A stretch of 64,000 nucleotides of DNA from Rhytidiadelphus loreus (Eukaryota > Streptophyta > Bryopsida > Hypnales > Hylocomiaceae). Of the stretch, positions 1-13,100 are shown in pieces. The stretch spans positions 17,737,001-17,801,000 of the forward strand of contig OX344765.1 of assembly GCA_947034895.1 (NCBI GenBank), read 5' to 3'. The translations under genes and the position numbers were made by a program. Numbering within the stretch: position 1 is the first letter of the stretch; each line of letters starts with the position of its first letter. The notes below the pieces were generated by a model, which was given only the letters and a program-made list of their open reading frames with translations, had not been told where the DNA came from and did not search any database.

Positions 1-635
1 ACATGTTTGCTATTTTGTTCTTTTCTGAGTTATTTTGGGTGATTACGATAACAAGTAATTAAGGGCTGAAGACACCTCGCATGCGCACAAAAACATACTA
101 ATTGTTCGTTTTTGTGTATGGGTGCAGGTGAGGCCCTTGTCCTCTTAAAATCACTTAGAACGCGTGAACAGGAATTTTTTCTAAACCTCTGTTAGTCTTA
201 CTTGAAGAAAAAAAGAATGTATAGTGAGATGATTATTTTCTGATTACATTGCACTTTTGTTACTTCTATGGATAGTAACAAGTGTGTAACAGATTGAGCC
301 TTGGATACAAGTTTTTCTCAACACACATTATGTTTATCTGGAGTGAAACAATGGAGCAGTATGATGATAAATGTTTTATTCTTTATATTTTTTTGATTAC
401 ACTATGGACATTTTTTCTTGGTTGAAATGCTTGTTAAAACTACTATGTATCTTTATATGTAGTTTTCACAAACTTAGACACAAATACTTTGATATACAAC
501 CACAATATCAGTTCATGTTCAAAATAATCCTCTACAATAACTTGCTGAAGATATGTGAGTGTATATGGTTATGGGAGAACAAATTAATGCTCTTGATTGA
601 AAAGACATGTCCTGGAAAAGGTCTTTTTTTCCTGC

Positions 636-747
636 TTCTTGAACCAATATGAGGGGTACCAAGAGGCAACCTTAAAACCTCAATTGGGTCTGACTGAGGT
701 TTTGGGTGTGCCTTGCAATACCCCCATTTCTGGTTTGAGGGTGGCAA
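636..747. mobile_element. Foldback MITE-like hairpin (GGTCYGACTRAG-centre family)
   Basis: The two arms pair imperfectly around a centre that reads GGTCTGACTGAGG. The left arm (CCAATATGAGGGGTACC...) is the approximate reverse complement of the right arm (...AATACCCCCATTTCTGG). The same centre recurs in the hairpins at 19869-19998 and 23575-23678, so these are probably one non-autonomous foldback family. No coding sequence and no clear target duplication are seen. Confidence 0.5.
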
Positions 748-770
748 AACAAAATTTAGTCCAAATTTTT

Positions 771-3229
771 TTAAGTCATTGATACTTTTAAATTCTTTGC
801 TAAAACTAATGAATGCAAAGTTGTGCTCACCATTTGCATAAACCCTCCCCACTGTTGGTAACAAAAATGCCAAAAGGCTAGCCAATGGTCTAAGTGATGA
901 AGCCCATCTTCATTGGTAGCTCCAGATGACAACCACCATGACCGAATTGCTAAGTCCTGTATTTCTGCTTGTTCCATAGTCTTTGTATCTTTATATTGTT
1001 TACATAGCATAGTATGCTGCGATTGAAATGCTTCCTTGATATACTTTTGCGTGTGCTTCTACAAAGAGATAGTCCAATGTAGCAAATATGTTCTCTCACA
1101 ATTTTCCATCTTCTCATTGGCCAAACCACTACCGTAAACAATACGCACCGCATTCCAATTGGCCAAAGCGCTATCTACCATGAACCCCTTGAAATTTGGA
1201 TGATCCACACCATGTCATAACATTATCGTATTTAAGGAGCTCAAAACTGCACTTGAATCTCTATATCTTTGGATTGTCATGACTTTCTTGTACTGAGGAT
1301 CATACACGTGGCAAGCCATTATAGTCCATTCATTCACTCGCTTCACATGGTCAAACATCATCCGTCAATTCTGAAGATCTCCTCCAGATTGCATGCACTT
1401 CACTAGGTCCAACCCACTTCCAAGTCTTTTAGTCAACATCTTAAAAATGTAGACCTTTGCTTTGCTTTGTCTAGGAAAGATACTATCATGTATGAATTTG
1501 AACTTTGACTCCTTCTTTATAGTCATAATATTGTCAATGACACCTTCTTGGTTGTTTGAGCGAAATGAAGAAATTACATTCCGTATATTTGGATTGCTTA
1601 AGTATTGAAACTGATCCATGACCTCTTCTAGTTCCTTGCCCTTCAACATCTTCTTCTCTCCCTCTCCACTATGAAATAGGTAGTTTGTTAGGAAATCTTT
1701 GCTAGCGGAGAGTGCAATTGCAGAGTTGGTAGTCATGGGGGTCTTGGCCACTTGCTCCACTATTAATCCGCAAATTTTTTCTGTAGAATCTCTATACATG
1801 CCCTTTACTACAAGATGAGTATGATCTCCAAAATGAATAGCGGCCCTACTCATTTTTGGATTATCAGAATAGCAGTAGTAAATCTTACCATTGCATGTAT
1901 TAAGGCATGTAGGGGTTATTTTGCAAACCTTACAAATTACAGTACAATCTTTAGGAGGAATCTCTCATATAACAAAATAATAGATTGTATATCCAATCCA
2001 CTTTGTTTCGTTGCGTTTTCCTGCCCAAGTAATCACAATTTGGATTTATATAAGCAAGATGACCAGCGCAGTAAGACTTCAAGTTGTCAAAGTTGTGAAT
2101 GTTTGTTGTTAGTTGTTACCAACTTGCACCATGGGTGTTTGTCATACCACTTATCTATTCCCTCCAAGTTCATGGTTGTCGATGAAGACAAAGAAGAGCC
2201 ACAAGGAGGCAACTCAAAGATAACATCCCCATCAAAGACGAGTGGAAGATATTGTACGCAGTGGTGTTTCATGTTGCTGAAAGGCCTTATTCATTATAAT
2301 TGGACAATCGACAGATTTTGAGACTTTTGCCCTAAAACAATTTTATGGAGTTATCCTCGAGTCGAGGATAAGTTGAGACTGCAACCTTTTGGCAGTGAAA
2401 GGTTTTTATGCATAGTAATATTTTAAAGTCTCAAATTTCCCAAAAGTCTCAGAATTGAATAGTTATGACTATTTATCTTCGACTCGAGGATAAAATTGAG
2501 ACTACCATTTGTCCAAATATAACGAATAAGGCCTTCTGAGATCCATTGTTGACAATTTGTTCCTTTAGTGGTGCATATTCGTTAATCTCCTCAAACACTA
2601 AATTATGTTCATTCGGTCGCCGACATTCGGATTCAAAAGAGGGCAAGACAATAAAGATTGGGTATGGCTATTTGACAAGCTGCCAGACTCAGATTTCAAT
2701 AAAATGTTTTCATTCGATGCAGTTGGCACATGACATATATGCTTTGAAAGCGTTAGGCCCGGGGACTCTCCTTTCGATTCACTAAACAACTCTATGATTG
2801 GATCTAATTTCTCAACCTTTATTGCTTGAAGAATTGCGCACCATTATGAAGGACAAGGAAGACTTCACGAGGTGGACTTGGTGATTCCGATTGACTGACA
2901 TATGGCATATTCACTGTGGATGCATCTGATTATTGACTTTGAATTTCTATTGAAGCACCTAGCATAGTCAAAGGCAACCCATAAGCTCTATAGTTTTCGA
3001 GTGCAAGGTACCAATAATGCCCTATTTCTTCCAAAGACCTCACTACCGGAATTGACTGCTCCAGCTCTCTTGATTCGGACTTCTTCTTTCCTTCAACATA
3101 GATGGATGAATCTATGAATCTAAAGCAAACATGAAGAAGATGGCTCAAGACTCTAGAATCTAGTCTACTCTCCATCATCATTGGAAAGACAAGGGGAACA
3201 TCATAACCATCTATACGAATGCAAGCCAT
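771..3229 (-). pseudogene. Decayed DDE (MULE-like) transposase with a zinc-finger domain
   Basis: Minus-strand coding remnant that opens near 3229 (MACIRIDGYD...) and can be followed in pieces down to about 771. The middle part (about 2087-1780) shows a CxxC followed by a C and then an IHFGDHTH motif, the layout of WRKY/GCM1- or FLYWCH-type zinc fingers common next to MULE transposases. Downstream, one frame continues from 1853 to 771 through three in-frame stops (near 1365, 1215 and 1065) and contains FMVDSALANWNAVR, which could carry a catalytic Asp, and later AIRSWWLSSGA and LDHWLAFWHF. A frameshift separates the 2272-2087 segment. A 251-bp MITE sits inside the gene at 2283-2533. What I see is an old broken gene; the transposase assignment is by motif and context and could be wrong at superfamily level. 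Confidence 0.5.
2283..2533. mobile_element. hAT-like MITE inserted in the decayed transposase
   Basis: 251-bp element with terminal inverted repeats beginning GGCCTTATTC (left) and ending GAATAAGGCC (right); about 25 bp of each arm pair. The flanks TGCTGAAA and TTCTGAGA agree at 6 of 8 positions, compatible with an aged 8-bp target duplication as made by hAT transposases. Just inside is a near-perfect 21-bp palindrome (TTATCCTCGAG...), repeated in a variant form near the other end. It interrupts the minus-strand pseudogene, so it is younger than that gene. Confidence 0.6.
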
Positions 3230-3880
3230 CTTGAACAATATATATACACAAAAAAATGCAAAAGAAAGAAGGCAGTTCAATGTACCACATGAAAGACAAC
3301 TCAACATCTTCAAGCATTTACATGTTGTGTCACCTTTATTGTGAATGAAAGAAGTGGAAAGTAGGTTGTCAACAAGTAGTTCAATATGTCATGTCAGATA
3401 AGTGAGCATCTGCCACACCACCTTTCTAGCACAACATTAGTAATTAAAGCCATTTATAAATGTATTAAATGTGTAGTTTGGTTGTGTCAGGCATCCTATA
3501 AATGTGTTTGGTAACTCTATGAATTAGAATTTAATGAGTGTTCCAACAAGTGATTGCGCCAGAATGCCATACACCATATATATTTATTTTGGAATGTACC
3601 AACAAGGCAAAGGTCAGTGTCATAGTGCTATTAATATTAGTTTTATTTCAAATGTTGGCGACGCATTAAAATCATTGTCAAATTTATTAGTTGTCAATTC
3701 CTAATGGACGCGTTTGTCAACAACCTACTATAAGATAACGCATTGTATACAAAATATAGATGGTTTGTAAAGAAATATAAGCTCAGGCCAATTCTCAATA
3801 GCACTTGTCTTTGAAGCTCTAGAAGACGATTTGCATTACCAGTTCAGAGTGATAGGTTGGATACACTATGCTCTCAACTC

Positions 3881-4183
3881 ATGCTCACATATTCTTATAG
3901 CTTTTTTACCTTACTTTCAAAGCAATCTAAGAAGCGTAAGAGGCTTTCTTCTTTGTATTTCTCATCTCCCAAGGCACTTAGGAGGTTTAGAATGAATTGC
4001 GGAAAAAGAGCTATGTTTATGACAGCTCAATCGACAACAGTCAACCTTCAGAAAGTCCTTCAATATGAATCTGGAGCTAGTAGTGAGAAGGAGAATGTTG
4101 AGGTGCAGAACTTAGACTCATTGCAAGACATGGCGGAGGATAGAGTGAGTGGACGAAATGTTTCATTAAAAGCACTTCCTCAT
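3881..4183 (+). CDS. Hypothetical basic first exon
   Basis: Open reading frame from ATG 3881 that reads a Lys/Arg-rich stretch (SKQSKKRKR) followed by a Ser/Glu-rich part, and reaches a good donor site (CAT|GTAAGT) at 4184. It lies head-to-head with the decayed transposase, about 650 bp away. I do not recognise it. No convincing second exon was found, so it may be an orphan fragment or a chance open frame. Confidence 0.25.
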
Positions 4184-4775
4184 GTAAGTTATTCTTTAGA
4201 AATTTCTTGTAGAAATTTTGTACTTCTAATGCTTCTGAATATATTTGAATTTGTACTTGGACAATGCCCGTTTGTATAGGATTAATTTTAAACACTTGTA
4301 AGAATGTATTCTTCTTGTATTCTTTATCCATGTATGCAAACATTAAGTTTGTCTTCTATTGTGTAAATGGATCACCCTCTTTATTTTCATTTCATAAATG
4401 ACTTGTTGATTAAGGTAGGACGCTCGAATGTTTGAGCCTTTGAGGGGCAATTACAATCACCCAATAGAACTACCATGACTTATGACTAGTGCAAAGGGTT
4501 TTAGAAATAGATCATAATTCTTTGAATGCGCATTTTGATTTTAAATCCCTAAACGTTGGTGAAGCCATTTCGGGGCGTTTGGATGAGGTTTAGGGTGTGT
4601 GGAGGAAGATTTAAAATAGTTTTTCATGCATTTTTTTTCCTTGACCTTTGAGAGATACTTATGAAGAGTATCCAAGAGAATTTGTAGTTTGTCCAGTGTT
4701 TGTCATCATTCGAATGAGAACTTACTGAAAAAAAAAGGATCACAAAAAATGCTATCTTTAGTGTATCTTAGGTAT

Positions 4776-4994
4776 CACTACAAGAAACCCACGTTTAGTT
4801 GGCATTTAATTTGTGATTTTTTCAAACGGATTTTAGGTGAAGTCGGGAAAAACAACTTGTGTTTTTTCACGTCCAAGTTGACGTCTAGATGTTATATTGG
4901 ACGTGAAAAAACACAAGTTGTTTTTCCCGACGTCACTTAAAGTCCATCTGAAAAAATTACAAAACGCCAATTAAAACGCGAGTTTTTTATAGTG
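4776..4994. mobile_element. CACTA (EnSpm)-type MITE with 3-bp TAT duplication
   Basis: 219-bp palindromic element starting CACTACAAGAAA and ending TTTTTTATAGTG, flanked on both sides by TAT. The terminus and the 3-bp duplication are those of plant CACTA elements. The interior is one long hairpin: the arm AACAACTTGTGTTTTTTCACG pairs with its complement about 40 bp later, so a transcript would fold into an almost continuous duplex. A diverged relative lies at 60358-60568. Confidence 0.85.
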
Positions 4995-4997
4995 TAT

Positions 4998-7920
4998 TCC
5001 TTCCTCCTTGCTCTAAATCTGTAATTCCTCAACAAAGATGATATTTATTGAGTTTGAATCCAACTAATGAAAGGAAGTTCCTGTATTTTTAGTTTCTAAT
5101 CCAATTGGAATTTTGGAAAAAATAGTAATATTCTATATTTCATTGCGATTTGAATTTTGAATAGATTGTTAATGTAGATTACATTATAATTATATAAAGT
5201 TACAAAATTTGAGTTTACACCATGATGTGTGTTACTATAATGTACATCCAAGGTGATATTTTTAGAGTTTTTGAAATGATTATGTATTTCATATGATTTT
5301 ATTGCATTTAAAAAAAAAAACTCTTATAAAAAACAGTTTTCTAAAAAAAAATCTAATCTTTTTGTGAAGTAAATGACACAAGGGATTTCATCTCTAAAAA
5401 ATGAATATAAATTTTTTCATGCATATCTATTTTTAAAAATTCAAGAAATTGAGTGATGGGCAAGAAGGCCTAAAATCACTGAATATAGGTCTGTCTTTTA
5501 AAAAATCAATGTACTCTTAAATTGCTTTTAGTGAAATATACATTCTTGTAAGTGTATATTAAATGAAAGAATGATGAGGATCATTCTCTAAGAGGCAAAA
5601 TTATAGAAAACTTCCTAAATTTGCAGTGCTTCATTCAAAGGTTCATTTACATTCATATTGGTCTAGTCTATCAGCACCAAATCACCAATAGCTACTTACA
5701 CACCTTTGATTTAAGAAATTCATAGTTGGTTCATTGTAAGTTAGAAAATTATAATTTAAATTGTCATTGAATTGTTTCTCTTTTCCTTTTTCTAACAAAT
5801 ACATGTGAAATATATTCTACTCCACTGATTTTCCTATAGTGGCCCATTCTCCCTCAGATGGTTGGTATAAGATCTTGCTACCTTACTACACATCAAAATG
5901 GACCTTCATAAACCAGATTCAAATTCAGTGCTATTCGTTTCCAAAAATTAGTTCCCCATGCTACCAAAAAAACAGTTTCACTGAAGCTTTGAACGGAATG
6001 CACGTTGTCGTGCTGCAAATGTAGACATTATATACAATATATATTTACACATGATTTAGATAGATTAAAATGTTTATAGCACTATGTGAGTGTTTCTAAC
6101 TCCACCCCTAAGTTAGAAAATTGCACACAGGTTCTAGCGGCATAAGTTAATGGTTTAATTGGGTGAATGGTAAACTCAGTGTTCTTTGGCCTTCCAAGCA
6201 ATGGACACTTTGTTATGTTGATTTTTACCTAATTTAAGTACTTCAAAACACTCTAATAGTTAAGAAATAAAGGTTGTTGAGGGTTAGTTAATTGTGATTT
6301 AAACTTCTAGCTAAACTAAAATTCTACCTAAACTAAATCAAAGAATACAATTTGCCCTTTCCAAAATGGTAAAGCAAGTCGGATTCCGATATTCTTAATG
6401 AAAGTTATGTGTGGATGAAATTCGTACCTAATTCTATCCTAAAAACTTCATCCATCGACTAAAAATAGCAAAATAATGTAAAATAAATCTAAATTTCAGG
6501 GTTGAAAGGTTAATTAAGTTATCTAATGGAATTTTTAGAGAAAACCTAATTTTGACCTATTTTAGGACTTTCCATCCAAAATTAGGTCAAATCTTCATCC
6601 ACCCTTTTATCCTTCCAAATTAAAGTAAAGTAAAAAGTAAAAGGTGTATTTAGAATCTTCAAAAGATTCTTTAAAAGATTATGGTTTCAAAAGATTCCCT
6701 AGTCGTGCCTTGAGAATATTCCTAATTGTTTTTTAATTAATCCTAATTCTAAGTTATTATTCTAAATTTAGTGATTTTTTAGGGTTTTATGGTTTTTATG
6801 AGTAAAGTGATTAATTAACTTCTTGTTAAGATAAAAAGTAATAATTTAGGACTTTTAGGTAAAAACTTTTAAATGGATGAAAATTCCCCTTGGTTGGATG
6901 GAATTTGTTCCTTTAATAATTTTTAAGAGAATAAGTAGATGAATTAGGCTTTGACTTCCCCTAATTATTCTAATATTTCCTAAGTTCCTAGATTAAATTA
7001 GATTCCTTTTGAAATTCTTTTGGATGAGATTACTATTTCATTTTCCAATTTAATTCAAAGTTAATCTAATTATTATGACTTTAGTTAAATTTTCAAAGGT
7101 TGTCTAACAATTTAAATTCTACTAGCTATTGGATTCTTAATGGTTAATTTTGTTAGTTCCAATTTTCTAATCTAAGTTTTTAAAGAATGAAAGCAAAAGA
7201 AAAGACAAAAGATAAATTTTGAAATTATACCTCGGTGTCAAGAATGTCGATCGTCCCGTCATCGCAAAACACCATCATTATCATCTCCTCATAGTCCCCC
7301 ATTGCCTTTCACAATTTTAGTGAAGTTTGATTAAGTTGTTGTTATATTATGGTTTCAACACCTATCTAAAAAGTCCAATTTTGTTAGTTTGGCAAATAAA
7401 AAGACTAATCCTTTGATCTTAGAATTTTAAATTAAATGATATAATTTAATTCAAGTTTCTTTAAGTTTCAATGAATAGTATTTTTATTCGGTTGCCAATT
7501 GTTTAATAATTGTTAGTTTTATATTCCAAAGATATTAGTTGTTTCTTTGTTTTATCTATTTGGCTTATTAGCCTAATAAAACAAAACTTAAACAACAATT
7601 TTAGACTTCTAATGTAATTGGAATCCTAATTAATGACTACCAAACAACTATATGAATAGTAAATAGAATAAAATCTAACGATGGGTCCCTACCTATAGAA
7701 GATAATATTCCTTTCAATCTCCTAACCCCACGAGCTTCTTAATCATCACTCTCACATGGTTTTGTTCATTTGGTGATGTTATGTTTTGAGGTTGGTATGC
7801 AACTTATGAAGTTAGCACTTGTTAGATAGACGAGATGATCAAATGTGCATGCAAGATAATTAAAAATAAGGTGAGAGTGTGATGGAATGATTTGTAAGCC
7901 TACTTACCATTTAGTTTAGT
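4998..7920. other. AT-rich non-coding stretch, old repeat
   Basis: No gene is visible. Parts of about 6.2-7.8 kb resemble about 61.2-62.5 kb (for example the shared TTCCAAGCAATG context near 6195 and 61212), so this is dispersed repeat DNA. It is probably the untranslated or internal part of an LTR element. Confidence 0.4.
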
Positions 7921-8127
7921 TGATTAATTGTGGGTTGCAATCTCCCCTCTGAATTGGAACTCCAACTGTGTACTTCCCCTTCCGAATTGGAGATCGAGCT
8001 GTGTGTCCAGGTTGAGCTCGGGCTCTGGAGGCTCCCTGTGCAGCCTGCTTGTCTGGTCGTCGAGGCTCCCTTCCGCACAGCCACGTGGCAGGGCGGGATT
8101 GGCCTTCCGTCGCCTTCCCAACGTCAG

Positions 8128-8325
8128 TCTTCCGTCACCTAGCTTCCCCGTCGTCAGTCTTCCCGTTGCCAGCTCCCCGTCGCCTAGTCTCCCCGTCGTC
8201 AGTCTTCCCGTCGTCAGTCTCCCCGTTGCCCAGTCTCCCCGTTGCCCAGCTCCCCGTCGCCGAGTCTCCCTGTCGTCCAGTCCTCGTCGTCAGTCTTCTC
8301 GTCGTCCAGTCTTGCAGTTACCAGC
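8128..8325. repeat. GC-rich minisatellite (CCCCGTCGTCAGTCTT-like units)
   Basis: Imperfect tandem units of about 14-28 bp built from CCCCGTCGTCAGTCTT and CCCCGTTGCCCAGTCT. Open frames here are Pro/Ser/Val-rich and exist on several frames at once because of the repeat, so I do not call a gene. It stands out as a GC island in AT-rich DNA. Confidence 0.7.
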
Positions 8326-8749
8326 CCCCAGTACTAACGAGATTTTCTTGCCTCCCTTTGCCTTCAGGCTGAAATTCTAAACTTTGGATCAACTGAAATT
8401 TCTAATGATTTAAGAAACACTTAATCAAAATTAAGCATACTTCAATAATGGAACAATTAATTTCATGAGTTTGATACAACAGTGCAAGTAACCAATTTTG
8501 ATGAGATGGGAAAGAAATAACAAAGCAAACAAAAAGAACAATTCACCCAAAACCACAATCAATGGTAAGCTTAAAGGTCAAGTACCTCAACCAGGTGTTT
8601 AACAGGAAAAGGAGAAACATCAACCATCTTTGGTGCTTAAATAAGTTTCCAAAGAACCTTATTTGGTTGAAATTTCTTTTAAACTTCGCTTTATAAGACA
8701 AACCATGAATTAGTGTCTTTTTATGGAGGTGAATTTTGTGACTTATAAG

Positions 8750-8951
8750 TCGAAGCTTCGCCGTGCGGGAGCAACCCCAGCCCCCAGGAAATAACTGACA
8801 ACTTTAAGTTTCAAGTACCCGTTTCCAGGTTTCAAAGTCAAAGCTTCGCTGTGTGGGAGCAACCCCAGGAAATAACTGACAACTTTAAGTTTCAAGTACC
8901 CGTTTCCAGGTTTCAAAGTCAAAGCTTCGCCGTGCGGGAGCAACCCCAGGA
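8750..8951. repeat. Tandem repeat, about 92-bp unit
   Basis: About 2.2 near-identical copies of a unit containing AAGCTTCGCCGTGCGGGAGC and GTTTCCAGGTTTCAAAGTC. It lies downstream of the minus-strand LTR, where the transcribed leader of that element would be. Confidence 0.75.
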
Positions 8952-9502
8952 ATAACCAGCATCCAAGGTCTCAAACTAGTATTTTGAAACTTAATTCTTA
9001 AAGGAGGTACACATGACAGTGTTTAACCGAACATTAAAAACTAATTTTCAAAATGTAAGGCAAAGTTCTAGTTTAATCACTAAAGGAGGTACACATGACA
9101 GTGTTTAACTGAACATTAACAACTATTCAAACCAAATATCCGTTATACAACGAGTTTTGGCACGTGGTGATTCTCAAAACCTTTTGGCAAAGTCCAGCCT
9201 TGCCGGTTTAAAGTTTAAAGTTCACAGACTAGTATCAATTCGCACAAATGGTTGGTTAGTATCCAAAAGAATAATAAATCAAAGTAGAGTTTGGGCACTA
9301 CTCCCACAACTCCCAAAATCTCAAAGTTTTGGGGCTTGAAGCCTCCAAATTCAAGAAATAAGTTAATTAACACAAACAACACTAGAGTTAGGGGATTTCC
9401 TCCACCTACACTCTTGAAAAGCAAAGTTTTGGGGCTTGAAGCCTCCAAATTCAAACAAGAAAAAAAAAAAAGCTTTGAAGGGGCCCTCCGGACCTTCAAA
9501 GT

Positions 9503-11217
9503 ACAAGAGAATAGAAGAAAATAGAAGAACTAGCCAAAATTTGGCTTTAAAAAGTGCTCCGACAAGTGTCGGTAGCACGACAAGAGCAACAACAAGAATG
9601 AAACAAAGAATGAGGGCCACGAACAACCTCGAGGAAGGGCCTTATATACTCGCTCCCGGCCCCCCCCGGTAAGTTGTTCATAAAATAATCTTCACTTTCA
9701 ATCTAGATATTTTGCTAAACTACCTAAACGTATTTTCTAAATAATCTTTGTTTAATGGGAAAGAAGGTTCTCAAGCGAGTTCCTTCTAGGCCCTAAATGG
9801 CCTTAGAATCTTTTCCCAAATCAAATATTTGATTTTCCCAAAGATATTTTGAAAACCTACCTAATTAACCAAGATATTTTGTGTTTTAATCTAAGGTTAG
9901 TTATAAATTGGCTTTCTTTAGTCCAAAAGATGGCTTCTTACGCAAGACAAGTATCTTGGGCAAATCCAATCTTCGATTTTACAAGAGATATTTGCAAAAT
10001 CAACCCAGATTAATCAAAAATTACCTTTTAAAAGTCAAACTAAGGGCTGACCCTCTCTATCTTTTGAGGGACAACTCGAAACTGAAAACAAACTGCGCCA
10101 TCGCGTTCAGAAGACCCCAATTAGCCTAAGGGAGCCCTTACCCTTACCTCTCCAGCCGTTTAAAGCGCGAATTTGAGTCACGGTAACTCAGAATAAAAGT
10201 TAAAAAGCTAACTTTTGGAGTTTGCGTCTTTTGATGAAACTGTCAGTCTTGGGTGGTTTAGAATATTCGTGGGAGTAAGAATTGACCCTTGAAACGCTCC
10301 GTTCGGACACCGCTAGCTCTTGGTTCGCCGGTCAATCCGCCACCAAGTTGTAAATTCTTGTAAAATTCACTGTCGGTCCTAATTCTGGTACTTGGGAATG
10401 TCGGAATGTCTTCAAACTTGACAGGGCTCTTTATTGGCACACGAAACACTATCCTAATTTTTAGTGAGATTTTACCGCAACATTGGTAATTTCTAGGAAT
10501 TTACGAATGCAGTTTTAAGCGGTTGACTTCCCATGGAGTCATCATGGAGTTTTGTAAAATCCCGAAACTTTTGGGCAATCTTCTACAAGATGTCCATCAA
10601 CTAAGGGCAAAACCAAATCTCCAATAAGAATGCTATTTTTAGCAATTCTTTAATAATTTCCACCCGGGGGGGAAAATTATTCTTGATACCGGAGGAATCT
10701 TGGATGATCGGGCTTCTATTTGACCTCTTGGCATGCTTTGACCTAGAAAAGCACCTCTCTGTATGTTCCAAACTTCCAATCATCATTTCCTCCATCTTGG
10801 TCTGTGAATGAATGTATTTCTCAAAATTACCTGTAAACAATAAATCTAATTCTTTCGAGTTGGATTTGGACTGACTCGGACTAGACTCTAACTTTTAACC
10901 AATTTGTTACATGTATACTTATAGCTGTTGTATTACATGAACAAGACACTAGGACTGGTTAACTCTCAAATTCTCACATCGCTCGGAATTACTGACTTAA
11001 CTACTTATTTATACTAATAAGACCTAAAATTAGTGAAAATGTAACATCTTACGTGTTTCACGCATTTAAGGCCATTACCCACCTCTTTGGTAGGGACTTC
11101 TACCAAAACCCACAATAATTGTATTTTTATATGTTTGTTCCTATTTTTCACTTAAAAATTAACTAAAAATCGCGAAAAATAAGTTCAGAGTTCCAAGTGC
11201 CAACTTGAGGGCTCACA
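9503..11217 (-). mobile_element. LTR of a retrotransposon (minus orientation; lower boundary uncertain)
   Basis: Read on the minus strand it starts TGTGAGCCCTCAAGTTGGCA at 11217 and matches, with indels, the plus-strand sequence 62644-64000. Both copies carry a TATA-like TATATAAGGCCC just after a GGCCGGGAGCGAG box (here the complement at 9642-9648), marking the U3/R part. The comparison stops at 9503 only because the other copy runs off the window at 64000. Short duplicated blocks (GGGGCTTGAAGCCTCC at about 9320 and 9430) lie further downstream in the same direction. Confidence 0.7.
9642..9648 (-). promoter_or_regulatory. LTR TATA box
   Basis: On the minus strand reads TATATAA, directly downstream of GGGAGCGAG. 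It is conserved in the LTR copy at 63864-63870. Confidence 0.6.
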
Positions 11218-11480
11218 CACTATAAAGAAGATAATGTCAGTTGAGGTGGCTTCAAGGTGACGCCTTCTCTCTCCAACTATATAGAGAAGAATTCACTTGA
11301 AAGTTTTATCTTATTTGATATTTTTCTTCTTCGTGTTTTATTTAGATTGTATTATGTCAAATTGAAGGGGGGGTTTTAGTCTGAAGACGAAGAATCTTAA
11401 CCGGAGCGTGAGTTTGAATTTTCTTTATCGCAACTGCCAGATTAGCCATAATTGCCATTGGGTCTTTCATTGCTACATGG

Positions 11481-13100
11481 TGTGAGCTCCAAATTCGTCA
11501 CTTGTGACTCATTGTTTTCTTTTTTTTAGTTTATTACAAATTAAGGCATAAAGTACTACAAAAAGTCTAAAAAAGAGTGTAGAACCAAAATAGGTATGTC
11601 ACATACCAGTATAGCATTTGATCATAAATAGCCTTTTATCCATAGACTACCCACAAAACCCACTTGTATATAGATTAGAATCCGTAAATAGTGGAAAACA
11701 ATAGGGTTACCGGGAACTTATCCAAAATAGCCAAAGCCTGTGCATGTGACTATGATAGGCTAAATTGGTCTTAGGAGAGTTAGGGAGATCCCCACATAAA
11801 TCTCCAAAGATAGGTTCTAGTTTCCCCGTTCCATCGATGAAACTTTAGGAATCCCAATTGTTAGCTTGCAGGTGTTACTTGTCCAAGACAGGCCGCACGG
11901 AGGAATCCACAGCCGCCGGATAGTGTTCTTGGATCTAGAACATGTCGGGGTATCCACGGCGAAATCCATTCGCCAAGATTCCCTCACGTGTAAAAGATTC
12001 CCTGACTGCCGATAATTTAAACGAAGTCAGTTTTCACCTCGCCACCGACTGTGTGCCAGAATAGCCCAAGACTTGGCACGTGGCTTGGGGGATTCCATGA
12101 GAGGTTCCCTAAAAAGTCTCGGTTTTTTCTGATCTCCAAAGGATCTTTTTCCGAGCAGTCAACTGCCAAAGGCCACGACGGGAAATTCATAGAAAATACC
12201 CAGGCCGCGGTAAAATCTCACTAAAAATTAGACTAGCATCTTTTATGTTAATAACGCGCCCCAACAAATTTCACGGTGTTCCGATAACAGGAGGCAGCCG
12301 AAACTGACAACATTCCCCCAATTAATAATTACGACAAGATCTTTGCGGGGTTGACCGGTGTCCCGGGAGCGTACGAAGTCGGAACGAAGCCATCAAGGAG
12401 TCTTTTCTTACTCCCTAGAGCCTCCCCAACAACCCTAGCTAGTTACCCAGGCCAAAAGAGGTAAACCCCAAAAGTTAGGTTTTTACCCTTTTAATTGGCC
12501 CTAGTTGGCACTAGTTTCCGATGGTTCTTTTGTGATAGAAATAGGGGTAAGGGGTCTTTTAGGCTAAAAATGGCATTCCAAAGCCATTGGTGCAATCCGT
12601 TTGCAATTCCGAGATAAACTCCAAAAGTTAGAAGTTAGGACCAGCGTAAAACCCAAAATTAGGTGAAAATCTCAAATTTGGATGAAAATCCGGATGGATG
12701 AGGTTACTCGTTGAGGGGGGGAGTGGGCCCTTGGAAACCTATAAAAGGGGGCCCTTCTCTCTCCCAAAACACCCCCAATACTTGTTTTGGGTCCGTGGGT
12801 CCAACCTCTCTTTGGTTTTGGCAACTTTTGGCCAAAACTCCCTATGGTGTTTTTGGAGCACTTTGCTCCTCTTTGTTGTTGCAATTTTAGTGTTGAAGGT
12901 CCGTGGGGGGCCCTTCTTTCTTGTCTTGTAACTCTTGTGTGGTTTCTTTTTTATGTTTTCTTACCGTCTAAAGTCGGGTTGAATGTCCTTCGTTCGTGTC
13001 TTGTACTAATCCTAGAACCACCCTCCATCGTACCTTGGCGATGCCGCTTTGGGGGGCTTCCAGTTCATGTTGTGTTATTTATGTTGCACTAACCTTCCTT
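11481..13100 (+). mobile_element. Diverged LTR of the same family (plus orientation; 3' end approximate)
   Basis: Begins TGTGAGCTCCAAATTCGTCA, a diverged version of the start of the other LTRs. It keeps in order the block CGGTAAAATCTCACTAAAAATTAG (about 12208), a GGGTTGACCGGTGTCCCGGGAG block (about 12350) and a TATA box CTATAAAAG at 12739. It lies about 260 bp from, and head-to-head with, the minus-strand LTR ending at 11217, so two separate insertions are likely. No gag-pol is readable downstream, so it is a solo LTR or part of a coding-deficient element. Confidence 0.5.
12739..12747 (+). promoter_or_regulatory. LTR TATA box
   Basis: CTATAAAAG followed by a GC-rich leader, in the position equivalent to the TATATAA of the related LTRs. 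Confidence 0.45.

Noticed and set aside
7924..8380. Pro/Ser/Val-rich protein of up to 150 aa
   Set aside because: All three plus frames are open because of the minisatellite; no start or splice evidence.
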